Assembly: GCA_902595845.1 (NCBI GenBank)
Contig: CACJRN010000005.1
Location: forward strand, 1-64,000
DNA: 64,000 bases
Origin: an uncultured Gammaproteobacteria bacterium
Lineage (GTDB): Bacteria > Pseudomonadota > Gammaproteobacteria > Steroidobacterales > UBA11654
Direction of reading: 5' to 3'
The position numbers and the translations under genes are program-made. Under the pieces are notes generated by a model. It was not told where the DNA came from. It made no database searches and saw only the letters and a program-made list of their open reading frames with translations. How positions within the stretch are numbered: position 1 is the stretch's first letter; each line of letters starts with the position of its first letter. Below, piece after piece: positions 1 to 8,134 of the stretch.

Positions 1-9
1 GGAGCGATA

Positions 10-1005
10 ATGAAAAAACTAGAATACGTATGGCTGGATGGATATCAGCCAGAACCAATGATGAGGAGCAAAGTTAAGGTTATTGATGGAGAAATTCCAG
101 GAAATAGCGGCTCTGATTTACCAGATTGGTCTTTTGATGGTTCGTCAACACAACAAGCAGAAGGCGGCGACTCTGATTGTATACTCAAGCCAGTAACAAC
201 TTATCCAGGGCCACTGCATTCAGATAGTTTGGTGATGTGTGAAGTAATGTCACCAGACAAGTCTCCACACCCTTCCAATACAAGAAATGCATGCATTGAT
301 CTTCTCTCAGATGAGTGGTGGTTTGGCTTTGAGCAAGAGTATTTTTTCACCAACCCTGAGGATGGAACAATTCTTGGTTGGGAAGATGGAACGCCAAGAC
401 CGCAAGGAGATTATTATTGTGGTGTTGGTGCTGGAGATGTTTATGGCAGAGAGATTTCTCAAGCACATATGGATGCGTGCATAGATGCCGGCATTAAAAT
501 TACCGGAACCAATGCAGAAGTTGCGTTAGGCCAATGGGAATACCAATGTTTTGGAAAGGGTCTGAAAGCGGCAGACGATCTTTGGATGAGCAGATATCTT
601 CTTCATCTTGTAGCAGAAGAGTTTGGTGTTGCAGTTAACACCCATCCAAAACCTCAAGAAGGTGATTGGAACGGGTCTGGAATGCATACCAATTTCTCAA
701 ATGATGAAATGAGAAACTCTGGCTCGGAAGAGCTTATGAACTCATTGTGTGAAAAGCTTGGAGCCGTGCATGAGGAAGGTATCAGCAACTATGGTTCAGA
801 TAACGAAAAAAGGCTGACCGGAAATCATGAAACACAAAGCATTGATACATTCTCCTATGGGGTGAGCGATAGAGGTGCAAGCATTCGGATTCCTATCTAT
901 ACAGTTGAGAATGACTGGAATGGTTATCTAGAAGACAGAAGACCTGCTTCAAATGCAGATCCATACAGAATCATTTCGCATATTGTTGGTACGCTGACAA
1001 AATAA
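10..1005 (+). CDS. glnII: Glutamine synthetase type II (eukaryote-like GSII)
   Basis: Makes glutamine from glutamate, ammonia and ATP in the cytoplasm. The 331-residue protein has the GSII hallmarks: a DGSST segment near residue 44, FEQEY (metal/glutamate site) near residue 107, GDWNGSGMHTNFS in the middle and a C-terminal RGASIRIP. The length fits GSII (about 330-370), not the roughly 470-residue GSI of most gammaproteobacteria. GSII proteins lack the adenylylation tyrosine of GSI, so GlnE-type control is not expected. The ATG follows a good ribosome site (GGAG) at the first bases of the window. The promoter lies outside. A strong hairpin follows the stop. Family call is secure. Confidence 0.95.
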   Translation: MKKLEYVWLDGYQPEPMMRSKVKVIDGEIPGNSGSDLPDWSFDGSSTQQAEGGDSDCILKPVTTYPGPLHSDSLVMCEVMSPDKSPHPSNTRNACIDLLSDEWWFGFEQEYFFTNPEDGTILGWEDGTPRPQGDYYCGVGAGDVYGREISQAHMDACIDAGIKITGTNAEVALGQWEYQCFGKGLKAADDLWMSRYLLHLVAEEFGVAVNTHPKPQEGDWNGSGMHTNFSNDEMRNSGSEELMNSLCEKLGAVHEEGISNYGSDNEKRLTGNHETQSIDTFSYGVSDRGASIRIPIYTVENDWNGYLEDRRPASNADPYRIISHIVGTLTK

Positions 1006-1023
1006 AGCGAAGCATTCTGAGTA

Positions 1024-1050
1024 TTAAAGGCCTCTTTATGGGGCCTTTAA
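1024..1050. terminator. Bidirectional hairpin terminator between glnII and pyrD
   Basis: TTAAAGGCC (1024-1032) and GGCCTTTAA (1042-1050) form a perfect 9-bp stem, extendable by one C-G and one G-T pair, around a short loop. It lies between the convergent glnII and pyrD stops and overlaps the last codon of pyrD. The flanking T/A runs are short, so termination could work on either strand. The function is inferred from structure and position. Confidence 0.7.
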
Positions 1051-1982
1051 TCTTTAATGAGGCTTCCAACCAACTCATTAAGGCTACTAAGACCTTGAGC
1101 GACAAGATATTTTTCGAGCCCTTCATTGATTTTATTGCAAATCAAGGGGTCAATAAACAATGCAGTCCCGATACCTATTGTAGAAGCGCCAGCAATGATG
1201 AATTCAAGCGCATCTTCAACAGTGCTGATGCCACCCTGACCCATGATCGGAATATTTTGGGGCCCGGCAACCTCATAAACTTGCATGACTTTTTGAAGGG
1301 CTATTGGCTTGATGGCGGGCCCTGAGAGGCCTCCCGATGTATTGCCTAAAACAGGACGCTTGCTTTCAATGTCAATGGCCATTCCAGTAATGGTGTTAAT
1401 CACTGATAAGGCATCGCTTCCAGCATCAATGCATTTTCTGGCGCTTTCTTTTATATCAGCCTGGTTAGGAGAAAGTTTTGTAATGATCGGCTTGGATGTT
1501 ACAGCCTTGCAGGCCTCAACGACTTGTGCAGACATTTCAGGATCATTTCCAAACTCCATGCCACCTTTTTTTACATTAGGACAAGATATATTTAATTCGA
1601 TCGCACTGATGTTTGATTGGTCAAATATTCTGCAGACCTCAATATATTCATCAATGGTAGAGCCTGATACATTTGCAATGAAGTGAGTTTCAAAAGGTTC
1701 GAGTGATGGCAAGATGTTTTCTACAACCTCATGCGCACCAGGATTTTGTAAGCCAATCGAGTTAAGCATTCCAGACGGAGTTTCATAAACCCGATGTGGG
1801 ACATTGCCTAGACGAGGCTCCAATGTGGTGCCTTTTAGAACTGCTCCACCAATGTCAGCATTCGAAAAACCCTCTAGTCTTGTGTATTCATCACCAAAGC
1901 CCACACAGCCTGAAAGTAAAACAATAGGAGAGGCTAGGTCGAGCCCCAAGAATTCTGTTGTTATTGTATTTTTGTTGGCCAT
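1047..1982 (-). CDS. pyrD: Dihydroorotate dehydrogenase, class 1B-like
   Basis: Oxidises dihydroorotate to orotate in pyrimidine synthesis. The 311-residue protein matches the class 1B catalytic subunit: LSGCVGFG at the N-terminus, GLQNPG near residue 78, and NISCPNVK with the catalytic-base cysteine at residue 134 (class 2 enzymes use serine), then a flavin-phosphate site GQGG and GIGTALF. There is no N-terminal membrane extension of the class 2 type. Class 1B enzymes normally work with the FeS/FAD subunit PyrK, which is not in this window. Its ATG is only 9 nt from the trmL start on the other strand. Gammaproteobacteria usually carry class 2 PyrD, so this may be acquired or lineage-specific. 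Confidence 0.9.
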   Translation of the reverse strand: MANKNTITTEFLGLDLASPIVLLSGCVGFGDEYTRLEGFSNADIGGAVLKGTTLEPRLGNVPHRVYETPSGMLNSIGLQNPGAHEVVENILPSLEPFETHFIANVSGSTIDEYIEVCRIFDQSNISAIELNISCPNVKKGGMEFGNDPEMSAQVVEACKAVTSKPIITKLSPNQADIKESARKCIDAGSDALSVINTITGMAIDIESKRPVLGNTSGGLSGPAIKPIALQKVMQVYEVAGPQNIPIMGQGGISTVEDALEFIIAGASTIGIGTALFIDPLICNKINEGLEKYLVAQGLSSLNELVGSLIKD

Positions 1983-1991
1983 ACTGGTTGT

Positions 1992-2456
1992 GTGTTCAAT
2001 ATTGTACTACATCAACCCGAAATTCCACCCAACACAGGAAATATTATTAGGCTGTGTGCAAATACTGGGTCCAAATTGCATTTGATACACCCATTGGGTT
2101 TTGTAATGTCTAAAAAAAATCTTGAAAGAGCTGCGCTTGATTATGTCGAGGGTGTCGAGATTATTCATCATAAAAACTTCGAAGCATTCTTAAAAACAAC
2201 TCAATTAAGAAGTTACTACTCAGTATCGACAAAGGGAGAGTCGATGATGAAAGATACGAGCATAAAAGTAGGAGACTATCTTATGTTTGGGAGCGAAACA
2301 AAAGGCTTACCGAAAGAGTGCCTCACACATAAAAAATGCCAAAAAGTGATAAGAATTCCAATGGCGGATGGATCTCGAAGCTTAAACCTTTCGAACTCTG
2401 TTGCGATTATTTTGTATTATGCCCTAGGGCAAAATGATTTTATTGGGCTTTCTTAG
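1992..2456 (+). CDS. trmL: tRNA (cytidine/uridine-34-2'-O)-methyltransferase TrmL
   Basis: SPOUT-class methyltransferase that 2'-O-methylates the wobble base of tRNA-Leu isoacceptors. At 154 residues it matches TrmL/YibK closely: IPPNTGNIIRLCANTG at residues 11-26, GSETKGLP in the middle, and the knot-forming C-terminal segment IPMADGSRSLNLSNSVA. The start is GTG and begins MFNIVLHQPE, as in other TrmL proteins. No clear ribosome site precedes it and the divergent pyrD starts 9 nt away. The last 4 nt overlap the convergent gpsA. In E. coli trmL also lies by gpsA and secB, which supports the call. Confidence 0.95.
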   Translation: MFNIVLHQPEIPPNTGNIIRLCANTGSKLHLIHPLGFVMSKKNLERAALDYVEGVEIIHHKNFEAFLKTTQLRSYYSVSTKGESMMKDTSIKVGDYLMFGSETKGLPKECLTHKKCQKVIRIPMADGSRSLNLSNSVAIILYYALGQNDFIGLS

Positions 2457-3451
2457 TCTTCAAAACGAAGCGGTCTATTCATTAGTTCAATGCCCGCGTC
2501 TTTTGCCGACATATTTTCAAAAAGTATTCTGTATATCTTTGTTGTAATCGGAAACTGATCATCATTGATCATCCCAGCATTAAATAAAGCACTTACAGCA
2601 TGCACGCCTTCAGGGACACCATTGCTGATTTCCTTAAAGCTATCAAGACTTCCTCCTCCTCCTATATGCATTCCGAGCTGTCTATTTCTTGATTGATCAT
2701 CTGTTGCACTTAAAACCAGATCACCAATTCCTGATAAACCAGAAAAAGTTTTTTCATTTGCACCCATAGTTTTTCCTAGCGCCCTCATTTCCTCAGCGCC
2801 TCTTGTGATCAATGCAGCTCTGGCGTTTGCACCCATTTTCATCGCATCGGAGATGCCAGATGCAATTGCAATAATATTTTTTAGGCTTCCTCCAAGCTGA
2901 ACCCCTATCGGGTCAGAAGAGATATAAACTCTAAGGCTCTCATTTGACATTTTTTTAGCCAGGTTGGCTGGATCCTTGATTGTATCTGTGGCTAGTGTGA
3001 TTGCAGCAGGTTTGCTGAGTGACAGCTCTTCAGCAAAAGTAGGCCCAGACAAAACACCATGCTCTATTGCCATTCCATAGTGTTGAGAGACAATTTCTGA
3101 TAAAAGCGCACCGCTTTCAAGATCAAAACCTTTTGTCGCCCAAAGTACTTTGAATGATTGGGATGGGCTGCTAAGCAAAGATAAAGCTTTCGTAAAATAT
3201 GGGCTTTTAACACAAATAACAACACAGTCGACTTTATCAAGCATGTCTTCAGTGAAGCCTGTCACTTGAATTTCATCCGACAGATTTATTCCTGAGAGAT
3301 ATTTTTCATTTCGTCTTGTGGAAGCAATCTTTGAAAGATTCTCCTGGTCAAAAGAACTTAAAAAAACTTCATTGCCGGACTTATTTAATTGAATTGAAAG
3401 GGCGGTTCCCCAAGCGCCAGCACCAAAGACCAAAAAAGAAGCGTTAGACAT
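2453..3451 (-). CDS. gpsA: Glycerol-3-phosphate dehydrogenase [NAD(P)+]
   Basis: Reduces dihydroxyacetone phosphate to sn-glycerol-3-phosphate, the first step of phospholipid synthesis. The 332-residue protein has an N-terminal Rossmann site VFGAGAWGTAL, then ATKGFDLESG, GPTFAEELS, and the C-terminal catalytic segment GGSLKNIIAIASGI with the conserved lysine, followed by RAALITRGAEEM. Length is normal for GpsA (330-340). It lies directly after secB on the same strand with no gap, as in many gammaproteobacteria, and is probably cotranscribed with the HIT-rhodanese-secB run. Confidence 0.96.
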   Translation of the reverse strand: MSNASFLVFGAGAWGTALSIQLNKSGNEVFLSSFDQENLSKIASTRRNEKYLSGINLSDEIQVTGFTEDMLDKVDCVVICVKSPYFTKALSLLSSPSQSFKVLWATKGFDLESGALLSEIVSQHYGMAIEHGVLSGPTFAEELSLSKPAAITLATDTIKDPANLAKKMSNESLRVYISSDPIGVQLGGSLKNIIAIASGISDAMKMGANARAALITRGAEEMRALGKTMGANEKTFSGLSGIGDLVLSATDDQSRNRQLGMHIGGGGSLDSFKEISNGVPEGVHAVSALFNAGMINDDQFPITTKIYRILFENMSAKDAGIELMNRPLRFED

Positions 3452-3907
3452 TTAATTTTTTGTCTGTTGCTCTTGCTCTTCTTTTGCTTGAGCATAAAGT
3501 GCTTCAAAGCTAATGGGTTGAAGGTTGAGGGCAGGAAAACCTCCTTTGGCAACCATAGAGGAGAGCATTTCTCTGGCATATGGGAATAGTGTAGAGGGAC
3601 AATATACAGCTATAAGGTCCTTGATTTCCTGATCGTCATATCCGTTCATTACAAACACACCGGATTGTTCAACCTCAGCAATGAACATAGTTTTCTCTCC
3701 ATAACTGGCTTCTGCTTTTATTGTTAGAGAAACATCGTATGAGTTTTCTCCAATTTTATTATGGGTATTTGAGAGATTGATCTTTGTTTCGGGCTGGATG
3801 TTTTCTTCCATAAACACCCCAGGACTATTTGGCGCCTCAAAAGACACATCTTTCACATAAATGGTTTGTATTGCTACTGTTTTTTGCTCTTGATTATTTT
3901 CTGTCAT
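3452..3907 (-). CDS. secB: Protein-export chaperone SecB
   Basis: Cytoplasmic tetrameric chaperone that holds preproteins unfolded and delivers them to SecA. The sequence IQTIYVKDVSFEAPNSPGVF is the classical SecB N-terminus, and GGFPALNLQPISFEALYAQ is the conserved C-terminal region. I start it at the internal ATG (MTENNQ, 151 residues) rather than the ORF-track start, because this ATG overlaps the rhodanese stop as ATGA and has a GGAG site 5 nt upstream. A Gln/Glu-rich tail ends the protein. SecB is largely restricted to proteobacteria, which supports the taxonomic reading. Confidence 0.95.
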   Translation of the reverse strand: MTENNQEQKTVAIQTIYVKDVSFEAPNSPGVFMEENIQPETKINLSNTHNKIGENSYDVSLTIKAEASYGEKTMFIAEVEQSGVFVMNGYDDQEIKDLIAVYCPSTLFPYAREMLSSMVAKGGFPALNLQPISFEALYAQAKEEQEQQTKN

Positions 3908-4308
3908 GATTGCTCCGAAGTAGTAGGAAGAGAGGCTCTTTCCCATTCAATTATTCCACCTTTGATGTAAAAGACCTGCTCAATATTTTTTTGACGAAGG
4001 TCGAGGCTACTTTTTTTGCTTGTCCCTCCAGTATCACACACCAGAAGCACAGGTTTTTTCATAGAACCCGCCTTATTAAGAATGTCCTCAGCCGTAGTAT
4101 TTTGAGAGTCTATCAAATGTTTTTTTTCAAACTCAGCCTGATTTCTTAGATCGAAAATAACGGCATTCTGATTGATTAGTTGCACTGCTTGCAATGGAGA
4201 TAAGCCAGAAATATTACCCTCTTTTATTTTTAGCTCATTGAATATTGCTAATAGAAAAACGAATATCGTTAAACTTACAAGAATCAAATTTTCGTTTACA
4301 AAGTCCAT
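3904..4308 (-). CDS. yibN: Membrane-anchored rhodanese-domain protein (YibN-like)
   Basis: Single rhodanese domain behind one N-terminal membrane segment (NLILVSLTIFVFLLAIF). The domain has AVIFDLRNQAEFEKKHL and the active-site loop VCDTGGTSKK, whose cysteine would carry the persulfide. Family proteins bind sulfur or act as scaffolds; the E. coli homologue sits in the same place next to secB. The start is ambiguous: an ATG at 4308 or a GTG at 4311 that overlaps the HIT-gene stop; I give the ATG. The glutaredoxin gene grxC that often separates yibN from secB is absent here. Confidence 0.85.
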   Translation of the reverse strand: MDFVNENLILVSLTIFVFLLAIFNELKIKEGNISGLSPLQAVQLINQNAVIFDLRNQAEFEKKHLIDSQNTTAEDILNKAGSMKKPVLLVCDTGGTSKKSSLDLRQKNIEQVFYIKGGIIEWERASLPTTSEQS

Positions 4309-4310
4309 CA

Positions 4311-4727
4311 CTAAATTTCTGCAGCTATCCTCTTTGCAATAGATTCAAGCTTTTCAGGTTTCTCCATTTCATAACCATGGTTTTTATTAGGCGCGCCATT
4401 ATAAACCGGAATGATGTGCATATGGTAATGAAATACCGTTTGCCCTGCATCAGGACCATTGAACTGTTTAACGATTAGACCAGATGGACTTAGAGCTTTT
4501 TTCATTGCATGCGATATGAGCTTTGTTGTTTTAATGACCTCCTTTAGGTACTCTTCGCTTAGATCAAAGATATTTTCTGCAGGTGATTTTGGCACAACCA
4601 ATACATGCCCATCCGACATTGGCATTATATCCATAAAAACGATTGTAGATTCATTCTCATAAACCTTATGACACGGCATCTCACCCCTTAAAATTTTCGC
4701 AAAAACATTTTCATCATCGTAAGACAT
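4311..4727 (-). CDS. HIT-family nucleotide hydrolase/transferase
   Basis: Histidine-triad protein of 138 residues. The triad HYHMH is at residues 100-104 and is followed by IIPVY; the N-terminal part has the usual MPCHKVYENE and FMDIMPMSDGHVLVVPK segments. HIT proteins hydrolyse adenosine phosphoramidates or dinucleoside polyphosphates through a nucleotidylated histidine. It is nearer to the general HIT/HinT type than to GalT or Fhit. The C-terminal stop touches the rhodanese start, so the two are translationally coupled. The exact substrate is unknown. Confidence 0.9.
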   Translation of the reverse strand: MSYDDENVFAKILRGEMPCHKVYENESTIVFMDIMPMSDGHVLVVPKSPAENIFDLSEEYLKEVIKTTKLISHAMKKALSPSGLIVKQFNGPDAGQTVFHYHMHIIPVYNGAPNKNHGYEMEKPEKLESIAKRIAAEI

Positions 4728-4731
4728 GCTG

Positions 4732-5028
4732 CTAGTCTACTCCCTCGAATATACCGATATCATAAATTCCCGTACCTTCTCTTTTGTGCTTTATTGATTG
4801 ATATTCTTCAGATGCCCAAAAATTATCGATACATTCTTTGTTTGGAAACTTCGCTATGATAGCCGTTTTTCCATCCAACAAGCTTCCTTCTACTACTTTG
4901 TTGATTGGCCCCCTCACAACATAGTGGCCCCCGTTTTCTTCAATAAGCTTTGCTGAAACATCAGCATACTCACTTAAAGCCTCGCTAAAGTTTGTGATTT
5001 CACAAATTGACACCAAATAAACAGACAT
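4732..5028 (-). CDS. DUF1330-family protein
   Basis: A 98-residue protein of the DUF1330 family, a small ferredoxin-like alpha/beta fold in the dimeric alpha-beta-barrel group. Visible signs are the opening YLVSICEITN, the central GGHYVVRGP and the closing ANFWASEEYQSIK-type segment followed by a beta strand. The ATG has a GGGG-containing ribosome site. It lies 4 nt upstream of the HIT gene and probably heads the HIT-yibN-secB-gpsA run. No biochemical function is established for the family. Confidence 0.8.
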   Translation of the reverse strand: MSVYLVSICEITNFSEALSEYADVSAKLIEENGGHYVVRGPINKVVEGSLLDGKTAIIAKFPNKECIDNFWASEEYQSIKHKREGTGIYDIGIFEGVD

Positions 5029-5126
5029 AAAATCCCCTTTTTAATTAAATATAACAAATCACAGACCGCATGCCTTTAGAAATAAGCGCTGTCAATTCAG
5101 CCCCTTTGTGTTTAGAGTACGCTCAT

Positions 5127-5663
5127 ATGCAATATGACTACAAATACTGCCCAATTTGTAAAAACGAATTGACCACAAGCGAAGAAGGAGGTCTTGAGAG
5201 AAAGAGATGCTCTGATCGAGAATGTGAATTTGTGTTGTGGAATAATCCGACACCGGTTCTTGCAGCGGTTGCACATAGAAATGACGAAGTTGTTCTGGTC
5301 CAATCAATAGGCTGGCCTGTCCATTGGTTTAGTCTTATCACTGGATTTATGGAGGCAGGAGAAAGCCCTGAAGAAGGAATAGCAAGAGAAGTAAAAGAGG
5401 AAATTGGCTTGGATTGCAAAGTTGGTGAATTATTGGGCGTATATGAGTTTATTCAAATGAATCAGATCATCATTGCTTACGATGTTATTTTGTCTGAGGG
5501 CGAGATCATAATCGATAGGGAAGAACTGGTTGATTTTAAGACCATTAGGTCAGGCGAGCTCAGGCCCTGGCCAAGCGGAACAGGCCAAGCAGTAAAAAAA
5601 TGGCTTTCCCAGAGAGGCATCGAGAATAAAGAGCTTGAATTTAAAAAGCTCAAAAAAAGCTGA
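5127..5663 (+). CDS. Nudix hydrolase with zinc ribbon
   Basis: Hydrolyses a nucleoside diphosphate linked to another group. From the chosen start the protein is 178 residues: a zinc ribbon (C8-x2-C11 and C28-x4-C33) followed by a Nudix domain with a complete Nudix box at residues 73-94 (GFMEAGES...REVKEEIG). The ribbon-plus-Nudix arrangement resembles NudC-type NADH/NAD-cap pyrophosphatases, but the protein is shorter and lacks their N-terminal domain. I prefer the ATG at 5127 to the ORF-track start at 5070, because homologues begin just before the ribbon and the extra 19 residues look non-coding. It is convergent with the peptide transporter, 2 nt apart. Confidence 0.85.
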   Translation: MQYDYKYCPICKNELTTSEEGGLERKRCSDRECEFVLWNNPTPVLAAVAHRNDEVVLVQSIGWPVHWFSLITGFMEAGESPEEGIAREVKEEIGLDCKVGELLGVYEFIQMNQIIIAYDVILSEGEIIIDREELVDFKTIRSGELRPWPSGTGQAVKKWLSQRGIENKELEFKKLKKS

Positions 5664-5665
5664 CC

Positions 5666-7156
5666 CTATCCGGAGTCTTCACCCCTTGTTTTTCCAATGA
5701 GGAAAGAAACCACGATCAACGCAATTGCAATGATGACATAGTATTGAACCATGAACCCAAATACAGGCGAAATGCTATCAAGACCTTCGACCAACGCATC
5801 CCCGCCAAGCAAGCCAGCCAAAACACCGCCTATTGCAGATGCTGTGAACCAGAGCCCAAACATCTGCCCCACATATTTTTTTGGAGAGTGTCTTGAGAAA
5901 GCAGCTAGGCCAACAGGAGAAAGAGCAAGCTCGCCCCATGTTTGAATAAGGTAGGTCAAAATCAGCCAACGCATATTGACTGGCGACGAAACAAGTGCCA
6001 ACTCAACAGCATACAACATGACGACAAAGCTAAGCGCCATTAAGAGGAGTCCGAAAGCAAACTTAATTGGAAGCGAAGGGTTAAGGTTTTTACGAGCAAG
6101 GTGTGTCCACATACCGGCAAAAATAGGAGCAAAAATTACCACAAAGATTGGGTTTGCAAATTGTAACCAACCAATCGGGATGACGTAACCAGAAACCGAA
6201 AGATCAGTATAGTCTCTCGCAAATATACTCAAAGAGCTTGCCGATTGGTCAAACCCAGACCAAAAAGCAGCTGCGCCGACAAAAAGAAGACCGAGGAGAA
6301 TGACATTCTTCTTCTCTTCCTTTGTGAGCCCAGCAAAAAAATACAAGTATAAAAAGTAAGTGCCTGCCACAAATGAAAGGAAGTAATAGAAGCCTTCAGC
6401 AAATGCTCTGGCATTTATTGTGTAGAGACCCATTAGGCCGGCAATGATAACAACGCTAGTTATAGCCAAGCTTATTTTTGACCACTGTATAAGACGAGAC
6501 CGTCTATGATCATCCATTGAGTTTGGTTCTGCTCCGGCAGCACCCAATAAGTGCCTAGTTTTGATGAACTGGATGACGCCAAATGTCATACCAACACCAG
6601 CGGCCCCAAAGCCCCAATGCCACCCTATTCTTTCGCCGAGATATGAGCAAATTAAAAAACCCAATGTCGAGCCAATATTAATGGCCATGTAAAAGACGTA
6701 GTATCCATTTTCTCTTCTGTCATCTTCATCCGAATACAGTTTACCTACGATTGTCGAGATGTTTCCCTTCAGCAAGCCGGTTCCAATAACAACGAATATC
6801 AAACCAAGAAAGAATGTTTGATCAATGGGTATTGCAAGCGTGAAATGACCCAGCATGATAATGATTGCACCAATTAGAACTGCTTTTTGATGCCCCAAGA
6901 TATTATCTGCAAGCCAACCACCTGGAATAACAATAAAGTAAACCATCCCAACATAAATTCCATAAATTGCCTGCGCTTCAAGGCTTGACCAACCGAGACC
7001 CGGGTTAAAGCCGGTTGCAGCTCCAGTCATGTAAAGCACGAGCAAGGCCCTCATACCGTAGTAGGACATTCGTTCCCACATTTCAGTTAGAAAAAGTGTT
7101 CTCAGGCCTATAGGATGCCCAAAAAAAGTATCATTATGAGTCGATGCTTGGTTCAT
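5666..7156 (-). CDS. POT/PTR2-family proton-coupled peptide transporter
   Basis: Inner-membrane proton-driven symporter for di- and tripeptides (major facilitator superfamily). The 496-residue protein has the POT signatures: EMWERMSYYGMRALLVLYM (the ExxER motif) in helix 1, GGWLADNILGHQKAV in the helix 2-3 loop and NIGSTLGFLICSYLGE (PTR signature region) near helix 5. About 14 hydrophobic segments are visible, as expected for bacterial POT members. Its start overlaps the end of tatC by 23 nt, so it is probably cotranscribed with tatABC. Confidence 0.93.
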   Translation of the reverse strand: MNQASTHNDTFFGHPIGLRTLFLTEMWERMSYYGMRALLVLYMTGAATGFNPGLGWSSLEAQAIYGIYVGMVYFIVIPGGWLADNILGHQKAVLIGAIIIMLGHFTLAIPIDQTFFLGLIFVVIGTGLLKGNISTIVGKLYSDEDDRRENGYYVFYMAINIGSTLGFLICSYLGERIGWHWGFGAAGVGMTFGVIQFIKTRHLLGAAGAEPNSMDDHRRSRLIQWSKISLAITSVVIIAGLMGLYTINARAFAEGFYYFLSFVAGTYFLYLYFFAGLTKEEKKNVILLGLLFVGAAAFWSGFDQSASSLSIFARDYTDLSVSGYVIPIGWLQFANPIFVVIFAPIFAGMWTHLARKNLNPSLPIKFAFGLLLMALSFVVMLYAVELALVSSPVNMRWLILTYLIQTWGELALSPVGLAAFSRHSPKKYVGQMFGLWFTASAIGGVLAGLLGGDALVEGLDSISPVFGFMVQYYVIIAIALIVVSFLIGKTRGEDSG

Positions 7157-7907
7157 CGTTTTCTTTCTCCTCTTTATTGTTTTTTACAAGAATCCTAGAC
7201 AATAGGATGCCACATTCATAGAGCAAGTAAACAGGCACAGCCAGTAATGTTTGCGAGATTACATCCGGCGGCGTGATGAGCATTCCAACTGTGAATGCAC
7301 CCAGTAAAACATAAGCTCTGCTTGCAGCAAGCCCTTCAACAGAGGCTAATCCAGACCACACGAGTATAACAGTTGCGATTGGGACCTCGAAGGCCATCCC
7401 AAAAGCAAAAAATAGAACAAGAACAAAATCCAAGTAGCTTGATATATCGGTCATTACAGAAACACCCTCTGGTGCCGCAGAAGTAAAAAAACCGAACATC
7501 AATGGAAATACAACCCAGTATGCAAAAAGAGCCCCAGCGTAAAACAACAAAACGCTTGAGACCATCAGCGGTATTGCAAATTTTTTCTCATTTTCATAAA
7601 GGCCCGGAGCAGTGAATGCCCACATTTGAAAAAGAACAACAGGCATCGCTAAAAAAAGCGCCGCAAAAATCGTGGTCTTAAATGGTGTCAAAAAGGGTGA
7701 AGCCACTTGGGTTGCAATCATCGTTGAGCCTTCAGGTAATTGGTTCATTAATGGCATGGCTATTTGAGAGAAAACAAAATCCGCAAATGGTGCAAGACAA
7801 ATGAATAAGACCAATACGGCGCTACCAGCTTTAATTAGTCTAGACCTCAATTCAATCAAATGAGATACAAGGCTCTCTTCTTTTAAGTCTTCAGTTTGAT
7901 CATTCAT
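7134..7907 (-). CDS. tatC: Sec-independent (Tat) translocase subunit TatC
   Basis: Six-helix membrane core of the twin-arginine translocase, which recognises Tat signal peptides. The 257-residue protein shows the N-terminal SHLIELRSRLIKA segment, the conserved FMPVVLFQMWAFTAPGLYENEKK loop (here AMPVVLFQMW) and the central SYLDFVLVLFFAFGMAFEVPI helix-4 region. Length is normal for TatC. It overlaps tatB by ATGA and follows tatA-tatB, giving the usual tatABC order. Confidence 0.97.
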   Translation of the reverse strand: MNDQTEDLKEESLVSHLIELRSRLIKAGSAVLVLFICLAPFADFVFSQIAMPLMNQLPEGSTMIATQVASPFLTPFKTTIFAALFLAMPVVLFQMWAFTAPGLYENEKKFAIPLMVSSVLLFYAGALFAYWVVFPLMFGFFTSAAPEGVSVMTDISSYLDFVLVLFFAFGMAFEVPIATVILVWSGLASVEGLAASRAYVLLGAFTVGMLITPPDVISQTLLAVPVYLLYECGILLSRILVKNNKEEKENDEPSIDS

Positions 7908-8128
7908 TCTTTTTCTTGGTCTTTGTCCTGCTCTTGAGGAACTTCAGGCCTTAGAGGCGCCAGCTCAATTTCTTGCCGCATCTGTCTTGAAAAGGAATTG
8001 ACCATTGATCTGGCCCTACCGAGATAGTTCCCGATTTTAATAGCTACTTCTGGAAGTTTATTTGGGCCAAGTACAAGCAACCCTAGGACACAAAGGACCA
8101 GCATTTCCCAAAAACCAATATCAAACAT
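7904..8128 (-). CDS. tatB: Sec-independent translocase subunit TatB
   Basis: Receptor-complex partner of TatC. The 74-residue protein starts MFDIGFWEMLVLCVLGLLVLGPNKLPE, the TatB consensus with the glutamate in the membrane helix and the GP hinge, followed by an amphipathic helix and a short charged tail. The tail is much shorter than in E. coli TatB (171 residues), as seen in compact genomes. Its stop overlaps the tatC start (ATGA), and tatA lies 6 nt upstream. Confidence 0.95.
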   Translation of the reverse strand: MFDIGFWEMLVLCVLGLLVLGPNKLPEVAIKIGNYLGRARSMVNSFSRQMRQEIELAPLRPEVPQEQDKDQEKE

Positions 8129-8134
8129 AACCGA

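Noticed and set aside
5070-5126. N-terminal extension of the Nudix ORF
   Set aside because: It has no ribosome site or conserved sequence; the ATG at 5127 lies just before the zinc ribbon.
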